DNA of 64,000 nt from Acidobacteriota bacterium (GTDB taxonomy: Bacteria > Acidobacteriota > Terriglobia > Bryobacterales > Bryobacteraceae): the NCBI GenBank assembly GCA_018268935.1, contig JAFDVS010000092.1:21244-85243 (forward strand), given 5' to 3'. Position numbers and translations under genes: made by a program. Position 1 is the stretch's first letter. Every line of letters starts with the position of its first letter. The notes beneath the pieces are model-generated. The model had not been told where the DNA came from and made no database searches. It was given only the letters and a program-made list of their open reading frames with translations. Positions 57,957 to 64,000 of the stretch are shown here, piece by piece.

Positions 57957-58955
57957 TCAAAGAAAAAATCTTTTCAGCGAGGGAGCCTGGGCAAGAAGTG
58001 TTAACAAAGTGTTTTCTTGTGTTTGGGGCGAGTGTCCGAATCCGGGAATCCAGGACACCCGGGTGTCCCGTTTGAACCACGTCCACTGCCTTTTGGCGTA
58101 ATGGCGGGTCTGTATTTGTGTCTCCTCGACCGCTTGTGCCAGCGTGCATTTTTCCTCAATCCATGCGAGCGCCTGTTTATAACCAAGCGATTCGAATGGC
58201 TTTGCCGTGGAAGGATACCCACGTGCCAGAATGCTCACTATCTCATCCCTCAGTCCCTGTTCGAACATAGCGGCCGCGCGCCGGTTGAGCACGTCATAGA
58301 GTTCCTGCCGGGGTGGATCGAGCCCGATCAACAGCGCCTCAAACCCATCGAGTTTCTCCGTGCCTTGCCGGAACAACTCCGTCAACGGCCGGCGCTCCAG
58401 CAGGCAAATCTCCAGGGCGCGGATTGTCTTGTTCACATCATTCGGATGAATGCGCTTGGAAGCCTCCACATCCAACCGCTGCAGAATACGGTGCAGCGAG
58501 CCGGGACGCTTCTGCTGCCGCTCCATCAGCCGCTCGCGCAACGCTTCATCCCGTTGCGGCCCTTCAAACAACCCATCGAGTAGAGCCTTGAGATAAAAAC
58601 CGGTCCCTCCTACGATCACCGGGACATTCCCCCGTTCGGCAATCTCTCGCAACGTTTGCCGCCCGAGACGAGAGTAGTCACCCGCTGTGAACAGCTCATC
58701 CGGATTCACGATGTCCATCAGATGATGCGGTATCCCATGCCGTTCGGGCTCCGTCACCTTCGCGGTTCCGATGTCGAAATAGCGGTAGACCTGCAGTGAG
58801 TCACAGTTGACAATCTCAGCCCGCAGCAGCGACGCCAAATGGAGCGCCAGCGCGCTCTTCCCGGCGCCTGTCGGCCCCACAATGCCAATCAGAGGATGTT
58901 CCGCGTTCGTGACCAAAGGCTCTTCTTCCTTAATTGTTGCACCCCTGGCAACCAC
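57957..58955 (-). CDS. miaA: tRNA dimethylallyltransferase
   Basis: 332 residues from a GTG start at 58955; a GTG 14 codons later, nearer the family start, is an alternative. IGIVGPTGAGKSALALHLAS is the P-loop, EIVNCDSLQVYRYFDIGTAK the DSxQVY motif, IPHHLMDIVNPDELFTAGDY the substrate region, PVIVGGTGFYLKALLDGL the next block, and TRHYAKRQWTWFKRD the C-terminal signature. The enzyme adds a dimethylallyl group to A37 of tRNAs reading UNN codons. It stands alone, divergent from the large TPR gene with 137 bases between starts. No hfq or mutL neighbour is present, unlike in Proteobacteria. Confidence 0.95.
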   Translation of the reverse strand: MVARGATIKEEEPLVTNAEHPLIGIVGPTGAGKSALALHLASLLRAEIVNCDSLQVYRYFDIGTAKVTEPERHGIPHHLMDIVNPDELFTAGDYSRLGRQTLREIAERGNVPVIVGGTGFYLKALLDGLFEGPQRDEALRERLMERQQKRPGSLHRILQRLDVEASKRIHPNDVNKTIRALEICLLERRPLTELFRQGTEKLDGFEALLIGLDPPRQELYDVLNRRAAAMFEQGLRDEIVSILARGYPSTAKPFESLGYKQALAWIEEKCTLAQAVEETQIQTRHYAKRQWTWFKRDTRVSWIPGFGHSPQTQENTLLTLLAQAPSLKRFFL

Positions 58956-59092
58956 AAGCCTCGGCTGAAACGTCTATGAAGAAGACGGAGTCTGTGCCCG
59001 AAGTGCATCCGCCTTTTGGCATATACTCAAGACTGAGGGACTAGTGCCTCCACACGCGTCCCGATCGGGCAACGGAAAGAAAGTCAAGGCGA

Positions 59093-61120
59093 ATGAAACG
59101 GATAGCCCTCATTATCACTCTGGCGTCAGCCAGTCTCAGCACTGCCTTCGGGCAGGCCAATACGAGCGCGGCCAACGGCGCAAAGCCGGACAAGGCGGCT
59201 GCCTACTACAACTTCTCCATGGGCCATCTGTACGCGGAACTGGCCCAGGCCTACAACAATCGCGGCGAATACCTCAACAAAGCCATTGAGCACTACCGCG
59301 CTGCCATCAAGGCCGACCCCTCCGCCAGCTTTCTTTCCGAAGAACTCGCCGAACTCTTCATCCAGTCGGGCAAGATCCGCGATGCAGTTCTCGAGACCGA
59401 AGAGGCACTCAAAACCAATCCCAACGATCTGAACCTGCGCCGCATCCTGGGGCGCATCTACACGCGCATGATCGGGGATTCTCAAACCAACCGCGTCAAC
59501 GAGGAGATGCTGAAGAAGGCGATCGAGCAGTATACGCGCATTGCCGAAGCGTCGCCCAAAGATGCCGCCACCTGGGTCATGCTGGGACGGCTGCACAAAG
59601 TGGCCCAGAGTTCTCCCGAAGCGGAAAAGGCCTACAAAAAGGCGCTCGAAAGCGAACCCGAGAATGAAGAGGCGCTCACTGGCCTCGCCATGGTCTACGC
59701 CGATGTCGGCGATACCAAGTCTGCAACTGAGCTGCTCAAGAAAGCCTCAGAAAAGAATCCCTCCGTCCGTACGCTGGCTGCTCTTTCCGCCGCCTACGAA
59801 CAACTGCGCGATTACCCCAACGCTGCCGCGACGCTCCGCCGCGCTCTGGAGATGTCGCCGAACAACACCGAAATCAAGCGCAGCCTGGCCCAGAATCTGC
59901 TGCTGGCGGAAAAGCTGGATGAAGCGCTGGAACTGTTCGAACAACTGGTCGCCGATGAGCCGCGCGACGCCATGGCGTTCCTCCGCATTTCCCAGATCTA
60001 CCGCCAGAAGCGGAACTACGAAAAGGCTCACGAAGCTGCCAAGAAGGCCGCGGAACTCGATCCCAACAGCGTTGAGGTTCGCTACAACGAGGTGAGCCTG
60101 CTCGAAGCCGAAGGCAAAACCACGGAAGCAATCGAAGCTTTGAAGGGCATTCTCTCCGCCACATCAAAGAAAAATTATCACCCCGGCGAGCGCAGCAACC
60201 GGGCCATTCTGCTCGAACGCTTAGGCTTCCTGCAGCGCAATGCCGAGCAATACGGGCCGGCGGTGGAAACCTTCCGCCAGATGCAGCAACTGGACGAGGA
60301 ATCCGCGCCGAGAGCCACCATCCACATCATTGAGACTCACCGTGTGGCCCGCGAAACGGCCAAGGCGTTTGAAGAAGCCAAAGCCGCCCGCGAAAAGTAC
60401 CCCAAAGACCGGGCGGTGCAGGCAACCTATGCTTTCCTGGCGGCGGATTCCGGCAAAGCCGAAGAGGCCGAACGTGTGGGCCGCGATCTCATCAAAGAGA
60501 AAAAGGACCGCGAGAGTTTCGTCACCCTGGCCCAGATCTACGAGCGCACCAAGAACTACGCCGCCATGGGCAAGGCGCTCGATGAAGCCGAAAAGCTCTC
60601 TGACGATCCGGGCGAAAAAGAAGGCATCTACTTCATGCGTGGAGCCATGTTTGAGAAGCAGAAGAAGTTCGACCTTGCTGAAGCCGAGTTCCGCAAGGTG
60701 CTCGCTACCAGCCCGAATTCCAGTTCCGCCCTCAACTACCTCGGCTATATGCTGGCCGACCGCAACGTACGCCTCACCGAAGCTCACGACATGATCCGCA
60801 AGGCCCTCGATCAGGATCCTAACAACGGCGCCTACCTCGACAGCCTCGGCTGGGTCCTCTACCGCATGGGGAAGCTCGACGAAGCGGAGGAAAACCTCAA
60901 GAAGGCGCTCGAACGCACTGCCAAGGACCCCACGGTGCATGAGCACCTGGGCGACGTCTATATGAAACGCGGCAAGGTGAAGGAAGCCGTCAACCAGTGG
61001 CAGCGCTCGTTGAAGGAATGGGAAAGCACGCCTGCCAGTGAGCAGGACACCGCCGAGATCGCCAAGATCCAGAAGAAACTGGATGGGGCGAAGGTGCGGT
61101 TGGCGAAAGAGAACAAGTAA
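59093..61120 (+). CDS. Exported large tetratricopeptide-repeat protein
   Basis: 675 residues with a signal peptide (LIITLASASLSTAFGQ). Nearly the whole mature protein is TPR, with more than a dozen repeats (EHYRAAIKADPSASFLSEEL, DYPNAAATLRRALEMSPNNT, AEAEFRKVLATSPNSSSALN, AYLDSLGWVLYRMGKLDEAE). The last two match a pattern common in acidobacterial and cyanobacterial TPR proteins. The end is Lys-rich. It should be a periplasmic or outer-membrane-associated scaffold, perhaps in outer-membrane or surface assembly. AAGG at 59086-59089 precedes the ATG. A good promoter for tatA lies just after its stop, so tatA has its own transcription start. Confidence 0.88.
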   Translation: MKRIALIITLASASLSTAFGQANTSAANGAKPDKAAAYYNFSMGHLYAELAQAYNNRGEYLNKAIEHYRAAIKADPSASFLSEELAELFIQSGKIRDAVLETEEALKTNPNDLNLRRILGRIYTRMIGDSQTNRVNEEMLKKAIEQYTRIAEASPKDAATWVMLGRLHKVAQSSPEAEKAYKKALESEPENEEALTGLAMVYADVGDTKSATELLKKASEKNPSVRTLAALSAAYEQLRDYPNAAATLRRALEMSPNNTEIKRSLAQNLLLAEKLDEALELFEQLVADEPRDAMAFLRISQIYRQKRNYEKAHEAAKKAAELDPNSVEVRYNEVSLLEAEGKTTEAIEALKGILSATSKKNYHPGERSNRAILLERLGFLQRNAEQYGPAVETFRQMQQLDEESAPRATIHIIETHRVARETAKAFEEAKAAREKYPKDRAVQATYAFLAADSGKAEEAERVGRDLIKEKKDRESFVTLAQIYERTKNYAAMGKALDEAEKLSDDPGEKEGIYFMRGAMFEKQKKFDLAEAEFRKVLATSPNSSSALNYLGYMLADRNVRLTEAHDMIRKALDQDPNNGAYLDSLGWVLYRMGKLDEAEENLKKALERTAKDPTVHEHLGDVYMKRGKVKEAVNQWQRSLKEWESTPASEQDTAEIAKIQKKLDGAKVRLAKENK

Positions 61121-61138
61121 GGGGCTCAGGCCGCGAAG

Positions 61139-61167
61139 TTGACGCATCCCCGCCCCCTCGCTATGAT
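61139..61167 (+). promoter_or_regulatory. Sigma70-type promoter for tatA
   Basis: TTGACG (61139-61144) and TATGAT (61162-61167) are separated by 17 bases, the optimal spacing, each five of six to consensus. The start would be near 61174, with the ribosome site AAGGGAGG at 61188-61195 and the tatA ATG at 61205. This is the clearest promoter in the window. Confidence 0.7.
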
Positions 61168-61204
61168 GAGATTGGTTTAGCACCAACAAGGGAGGTTCTG
61201 TCCA

Positions 61205-61708
61205 ATGTGGTCTCTGGGCTGGCAAGAAACGATGTTCATATTTCTGCTAGCTCTTCTCATCTTCGGACCGAAAAAGCTCCCGGAACTGGGTAAGAATTTA
61301 GCGAAGGGCCTGTCGGAGTTCCGCCGCGCCTCGAACGATCTGAAATCAACCTTCGATCGCGAGATGGCGAACATTGAGCGGGAAACGCAGGACGTCAAGC
61401 AGGATCTGCAGAAGTACTCGAGTGAGATGACGAACTACGACTCTTACTATGAGAACAGCTATTACGATTCCGGCTATGATGGCACTGGCAACAGCACTTC
61501 GCAGGAGAACTCCACCGTCAGCGCATCCGCAACTCAGGGCGCTGAGTCATCGACGCAACCCGAAACGGCCCCCACAGGGACCGTAGAAGCCGCCAGCAAT
61601 ACGGCCACCGCCCCTTCGGCGCCGGCCAATGGCAGCACCACGCAGGTTGCGAGTGCCGAAACGGCATCAGGACAGGCAGAAGCCGGAAAGCCGGTCGCAC
61701 GCTCCTGA
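61205..61708 (+). CDS. tatA: TatA/TatB-family twin-arginine translocase subunit
   Basis: 167 residues. One N-terminal membrane helix (ETMFIFLLALLIFGPKKL) is followed by the FGPKKLPELGKNLAKGLSEF amphipathic helix; Glu8 sits before the helix, a feature seen in TatB and some TatA. A charged helix (FDREMANIERETQDVKQDL) and a long low-complexity tail follow. The tail holds a tyrosine-rich segment (YDSYYENSYYDSGYDG, about residues 79-94) and then Thr/Ser/Ala repeats, roughly doubling the usual length of TatA. It has its own promoter and is followed by tatC after 27 bases. Expected substrates include the RR-signal proteins in this window. Confidence 0.9.
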   Translation: MWSLGWQETMFIFLLALLIFGPKKLPELGKNLAKGLSEFRRASNDLKSTFDREMANIERETQDVKQDLQKYSSEMTNYDSYYENSYYDSGYDGTGNSTSQENSTVSASATQGAESSTQPETAPTGTVEAASNTATAPSAPANGSTTQVASAETASGQAEAGKPVARS

Positions 61709-61735
61709 TCGCTTCGTTTCCGTCATAAAAGCAGG

Positions 61736-62860
61736 ATGTCGCAGGAACCAGACAAGCCAACTGCGCCCAACGAACCGGCGCAGCAATCGGTACCCGAAAA
61801 CCCGACGCCCGAAGTGTCTGTCTCCAGCCACACCCAGTCTGTCGATGATTCCTACGGTTATTACGAAGATCCATACGCTTACGAATCCAACACCGTTCCG
61901 GTAGCGCAGGAGCAGCCGGCTTCACCGCCGCCCCCGCCTCCTGCATCGCCAAGTCCGCAGGATGAACCAGAGGATCCCGACGAAGATGGCATGCTCCGCA
62001 TGTCTTTTCTCGAGCACCTCGAAGAGCTGCGTTCCCGTATCATTCAATGCCTGGTGGGGCTGGGAGTGGCCTTTCTTCTCAGCCTCACCTTCAGTAACCA
62101 GTTATGGCGCGTCGTCAGCGCGCCCGCCGTAGACGCCCTCACGCAACTCGGCATCAAGCCCCCGAAGCTCGTCTCCACTGACCCCCTGGAGCAGTTCCAG
62201 ATCGTTTGGGTGAAGATGCCCCTGCTCACCGCCATCTTCCTTGCCTCCCCATGGGTCATGTGGCAAATCTGGTCCTTTATTGCCCCCGGACTCTACAAGA
62301 AGGAGCGCCGCTGGGCAGCCCCCTTCGTTATCGTTTCCGCCGCTCTATTCATTACCGGTGGACTCTTCGCCTATTACGTTGCATTTCGCTACGGGCTGGT
62401 ATTTCTGCTGGGAATCGGACGGGATATCGATATTCAGCCAATGGTGTCGATCACGTCTTATTTCGATCTGTTCGTGAATGTCACCCTCGGCATCGGCCTC
62501 GTGTTTGAGTTGCCCGTTATTATTTTCTTCCTCACTTTGTTGCGTGTCGCCTCTCCCCGCTGGTTGTTGGAGAATTCGCGCTACGCGATATTAGGGATCG
62601 TTGTTGTCGCCGCCATTATTACCCCCACGCCGGACATCTTCAATTTGTTGATCTTCGCCGTGCCGATGGTCGGTTTGTTTTTCATTGGCGTCTTTGCCAG
62701 TTATCTGCTGGTGCTCAGCCGTGAGGGTAAGTCCTTTCCCTGGAGCAAAGTACTGATCGCTCTGGCCGTTCTGTTAGTACTGGCCGCAGCCGCGGTTTAC
62801 CTCGCGATCACCCGTTATGGATACCACTTAGTACCCCAATGGCCATTTTTGATCCGATAG
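61736..62860 (+). CDS. tatC: TatC translocase with long acidic/proline N-terminal extension
   Basis: 374 residues; TatC is usually near 250. Residues 1-86 are an added hydrophilic segment rich in Pro, Glu and Tyr (DDSYGYYEDPYAYESN, a PPPPPP run). TatC proper begins at MSFLEHLEELRSRI, the region that contacts twin-arginine signals, followed by six predicted helices including WVMWQIWSFIAPGLYKKER and the invariant FELPVIIFFLTLL. After the sixth helix there is a further hydrophobic stretch (VLIALAVLLVLAAAAVYLAI), so a seventh helix is likely. It receives folded RR proteins from the cytoplasm with TatA. Only a weak ribosome site is visible. Confidence 0.93.
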   Translation: MSQEPDKPTAPNEPAQQSVPENPTPEVSVSSHTQSVDDSYGYYEDPYAYESNTVPVAQEQPASPPPPPPASPSPQDEPEDPDEDGMLRMSFLEHLEELRSRIIQCLVGLGVAFLLSLTFSNQLWRVVSAPAVDALTQLGIKPPKLVSTDPLEQFQIVWVKMPLLTAIFLASPWVMWQIWSFIAPGLYKKERRWAAPFVIVSAALFITGGLFAYYVAFRYGLVFLLGIGRDIDIQPMVSITSYFDLFVNVTLGIGLVFELPVIIFFLTLLRVASPRWLLENSRYAILGIVVVAAIITPTPDIFNLLIFAVPMVGLFFIGVFASYLLVLSREGKSFPWSKVLIALAVLLVLAAAAVYLAITRYGYHLVPQWPFLIR

Positions 62861-62984
62861 TACCTTTTCCTTTTCACTTTTTCGCTGTTCAATAGGAATA
62901 CAAAACACCAAGAAAAAGTCCCGGCGTGACTGCGAGGGCTGGCGGAAGCCTTGCATTCACCCGCGCGGGGAAGGCGTATTGGAC

Positions 62985-63239
62985 ATGGACATCATTAAAG
63001 CAATAGAAGAACTGCGCAATCAGAAAGCGCGGATCGAAGAAGTGATTGCCCGGCTGGAGGCGTTGACCCTCAAACGCGGCGGTCAGGAGGTTTCGATCCC
63101 CGTCAAGGGGCGCCGCGGCCGGAAATATATGGATCCCCAGGAGAGGGAAATCGTCTCCCAGCGCATGAAGGACTATTGGGCCAAGCGCCGCAAGTCCTCC
63201 AAGGGCACTGCCGCAAAAGCGGCCGCTGCGGGCAGTTAA
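62985..63239 (+). CDS. Small basic protein with RRGRK and RMKDYWAKRRK motifs
   Basis: 84 residues from the ATG at 62985 (a TTG two codons upstream at 62979 is closer to GGGGAAGG and is an alternative). The N-terminus (IIKAIEELRNQKARIEEVIA) is a coiled-coil-like helix. VKGRRGRKYMDPQEREIV and SQRMKDYWAKRRK form a strongly basic second half, resembling the C-terminal DNA-contacting part of small acidobacterial nucleoid or regulatory proteins, and the end is Ala/Lys-rich. A dimeric DNA-binding role is inferred. It overlaps the convergent methyltransferase stop by four bases (TTAA). Confidence 0.72.
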   Translation: MDIIKAIEELRNQKARIEEVIARLEALTLKRGGQEVSIPVKGRRGRKYMDPQEREIVSQRMKDYWAKRRKSSKGTAAKAAAAGS

Positions 63240-63916
63240 CTGGCCGGTTTCTTAAAATACCAAAGCCAGAAATACTGCTGTCCAGCGCCATGCCGGTAGC
63301 GCGGTTCAAAGCCACAGTTCTCCGCCATCTCCACGGCTCGTGCATCGGAAAACGATACACCAAGCCACGTGTCCTCCGGCGAGGACTGGATCGAAGTGTC
63401 CCCCTGCACCTGAAACTTGAAAAGAGCGCCCGGCCGCAGTAACCGGTGCACTTCCCGCACGTAGTTCTCAATCACCGCATAGCTCGGGATATGCTGGAAA
63501 ACGATCGTGGAGAACGCGAAATCAAAGGTCCCGCTCGCCGTGATTCCACTCAGATCCGTGCCATTACACTGCACCAGATGAACATGCTGCTTTCCAGCCA
63601 GCGCACCGGTCGCCTGCCGGATCATCTCCGCGCTTACGTCTACCGCCCACACTTCGCCAAAGATCTCGGACAAAGCGTTCGTCACGCGGCCCGCACCACA
63701 GCCGATCTCCAGCACCTTCATCTGCTTCGGGTCCCGTCCCTGGCAGATGTTGGTCATGTCAGTGAGGATCTCCTCCTCCACCGTGCGCCTGCCGGAGCGG
63801 AAGAATTCTTCATCCGTCCAATCCTGGCGTTCCGTGTTGACATAGTAGCGGGCATTCTCTTTGGCGCGCAGATCCCAGTCCTGCGCCATTTTCTTTAACT
63901 GCTCATCCAGCGTCAT
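63236..63916 (-). CDS. Class I SAM-dependent methyltransferase
   Basis: 226 residues from the ATG at 63916. MKVLEIGCGAGRVTNALSEI (motif I, about residues 66-85), VWAVDVSAEMIRQATGAL (motif II) and FDFAFSTIVFQHIPSYAVIE (motif IV/post-II) place it in the Methyltransf_11-like family. The N-terminal DWDLRAKENARYYVNTERQD is an acidobacterial-type helical leader. The family methylates many small molecules, lipids or sugars; the substrate is unknown. It converges on the small basic protein with a four-base stop overlap and is divergent from the tRNA gene. Confidence 0.92.
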   Translation of the reverse strand: MTLDEQLKKMAQDWDLRAKENARYYVNTERQDWTDEEFFRSGRRTVEEEILTDMTNICQGRDPKQMKVLEIGCGAGRVTNALSEIFGEVWAVDVSAEMIRQATGALAGKQHVHLVQCNGTDLSGITASGTFDFAFSTIVFQHIPSYAVIENYVREVHRLLRPGALFKFQVQGDTSIQSSPEDTWLGVSFSDARAVEMAENCGFEPRYRHGAGQQYFWLWYFKKPAS

Positions 63917-63936
63917 GGCGAAGCTACCATTTTAGC

Positions 63937-63967
63937 TTGAAGCGATGCCCCGCAGCCGTTGTATAAT
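63937..63967 (+). promoter_or_regulatory. Promoter for the tRNA gene
   Basis: TATAAT (63962-63967) is a perfect -10 box; TTGAAG (63937-63942) is a candidate -35 with a slightly long 19-base spacer. Transcription would begin near 63974, about six bases before the tRNA. Confidence 0.5.
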
Positions 63968-63979
63968 AAAAATCGAAGT

Positions 63980-64000
63980 GGGCGGCTAGCTCAGCTGGGA
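63980..64000 (+). tRNA. tRNA, 5' end only (window ends in the D loop)
   Basis: GGGCGGC is the 5' acceptor strand, TA positions 8-9, GCTC the D stem and AGCTGGGA the start of the D loop with the invariant GG. The anticodon lies outside the window; the acceptor GGGCGGC resembles bacterial tRNA-Val, but identity cannot be fixed. Confidence 0.8.

Overview
The window looks like chromosomal DNA of an Acidobacteriota member, most like the Bryobacterales/Solibacter group. This is inferred from gene content, not from a database match: high GC, two DUF1501 plus DUF1549/DUF1553 sets, a carboxypeptidase-regulatory TonB-dependent receptor, CRTAC1/UnbV and FG-GAP proteins, DUF3604, many short signal peptides ending in A-x-A-Q, and frequent 1-4 nt gene overlaps. 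I see no rRNA, insertion sequence, prophage or CRISPR array. Genes are densely packed; no intergenic gap exceeds about 175 bases. Layout: 1-764 is the N-terminal part of an exported amidohydrolase; 836-6444 is a tripartite RND efflux operon; 6451-7016 is an EVE protein translationally coupled to a 51-residue basic protein; 7103-10972 is a polysaccharide-export/BY-kinase operon with a structured leader; 10986-15970 holds a membrane-anchored MutS-like ATPase, a Cys-type sulfatase, a dGTPase-like HD hydrolase and a membrane TPR protein; 16009-24069 is SDR, BNR_4, DUF1549/1553, DUF1501 and a giant Ig-like protein; 24066-31425 (minus) is a membrane protein, TonB-dependent receptor and DUF3604 operon. 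From 31528 to 52562 fourteen genes run on the plus strand almost without gaps: a second DUF1501/PSD1/WD40/PPC set, NAD-type isocitrate dehydrogenase, arginase, D-Ala-D-Ala ligase, S41 protease, a TPR/FG-GAP/UnbV protein, a membrane five-haem cytochrome with TPRs, a CRTAC1 protein, an FHA-DUF4123 fusion, a sialidase and an ABM protein. From 52638 to 58955 (minus) lie a four-gene PP2C/Ig-like operon, a TolB-like TPR protein, a small exported protein and miaA. The right end carries a large TPR protein, tatA, tatC, a small basic protein, a methyltransferase and the first 21 bases of a tRNA. How the genes fit together: the sulfatase, sialidase, BNR_4 protein and TonB receptor suggest uptake and trimming of complex glycans. 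Several exported proteins carry RR-type signals (sulfatase, two DUF1501 proteins, WD40 protein), and tatA/tatC lie in the same window. The proteins of 43060-50277 look like one extracytoplasmic redox or scaffold assembly. Phospho-signalling parts (BY-kinase, FHA, PP2C) are present without a recognisable Ser/Thr kinase. The least explained items are the FHA-DUF4123 fusion, the cytochrome/TPR/FG-GAP trio, the PP2C/Ig/propeller operon, the membrane MutS, and the tyrosine-rich segments shared by TatA, TatC and the BY-kinase tail. Hand sampling also suggests a reversal of GC skew near 45-50 kb, compatible with a replichore boundary.
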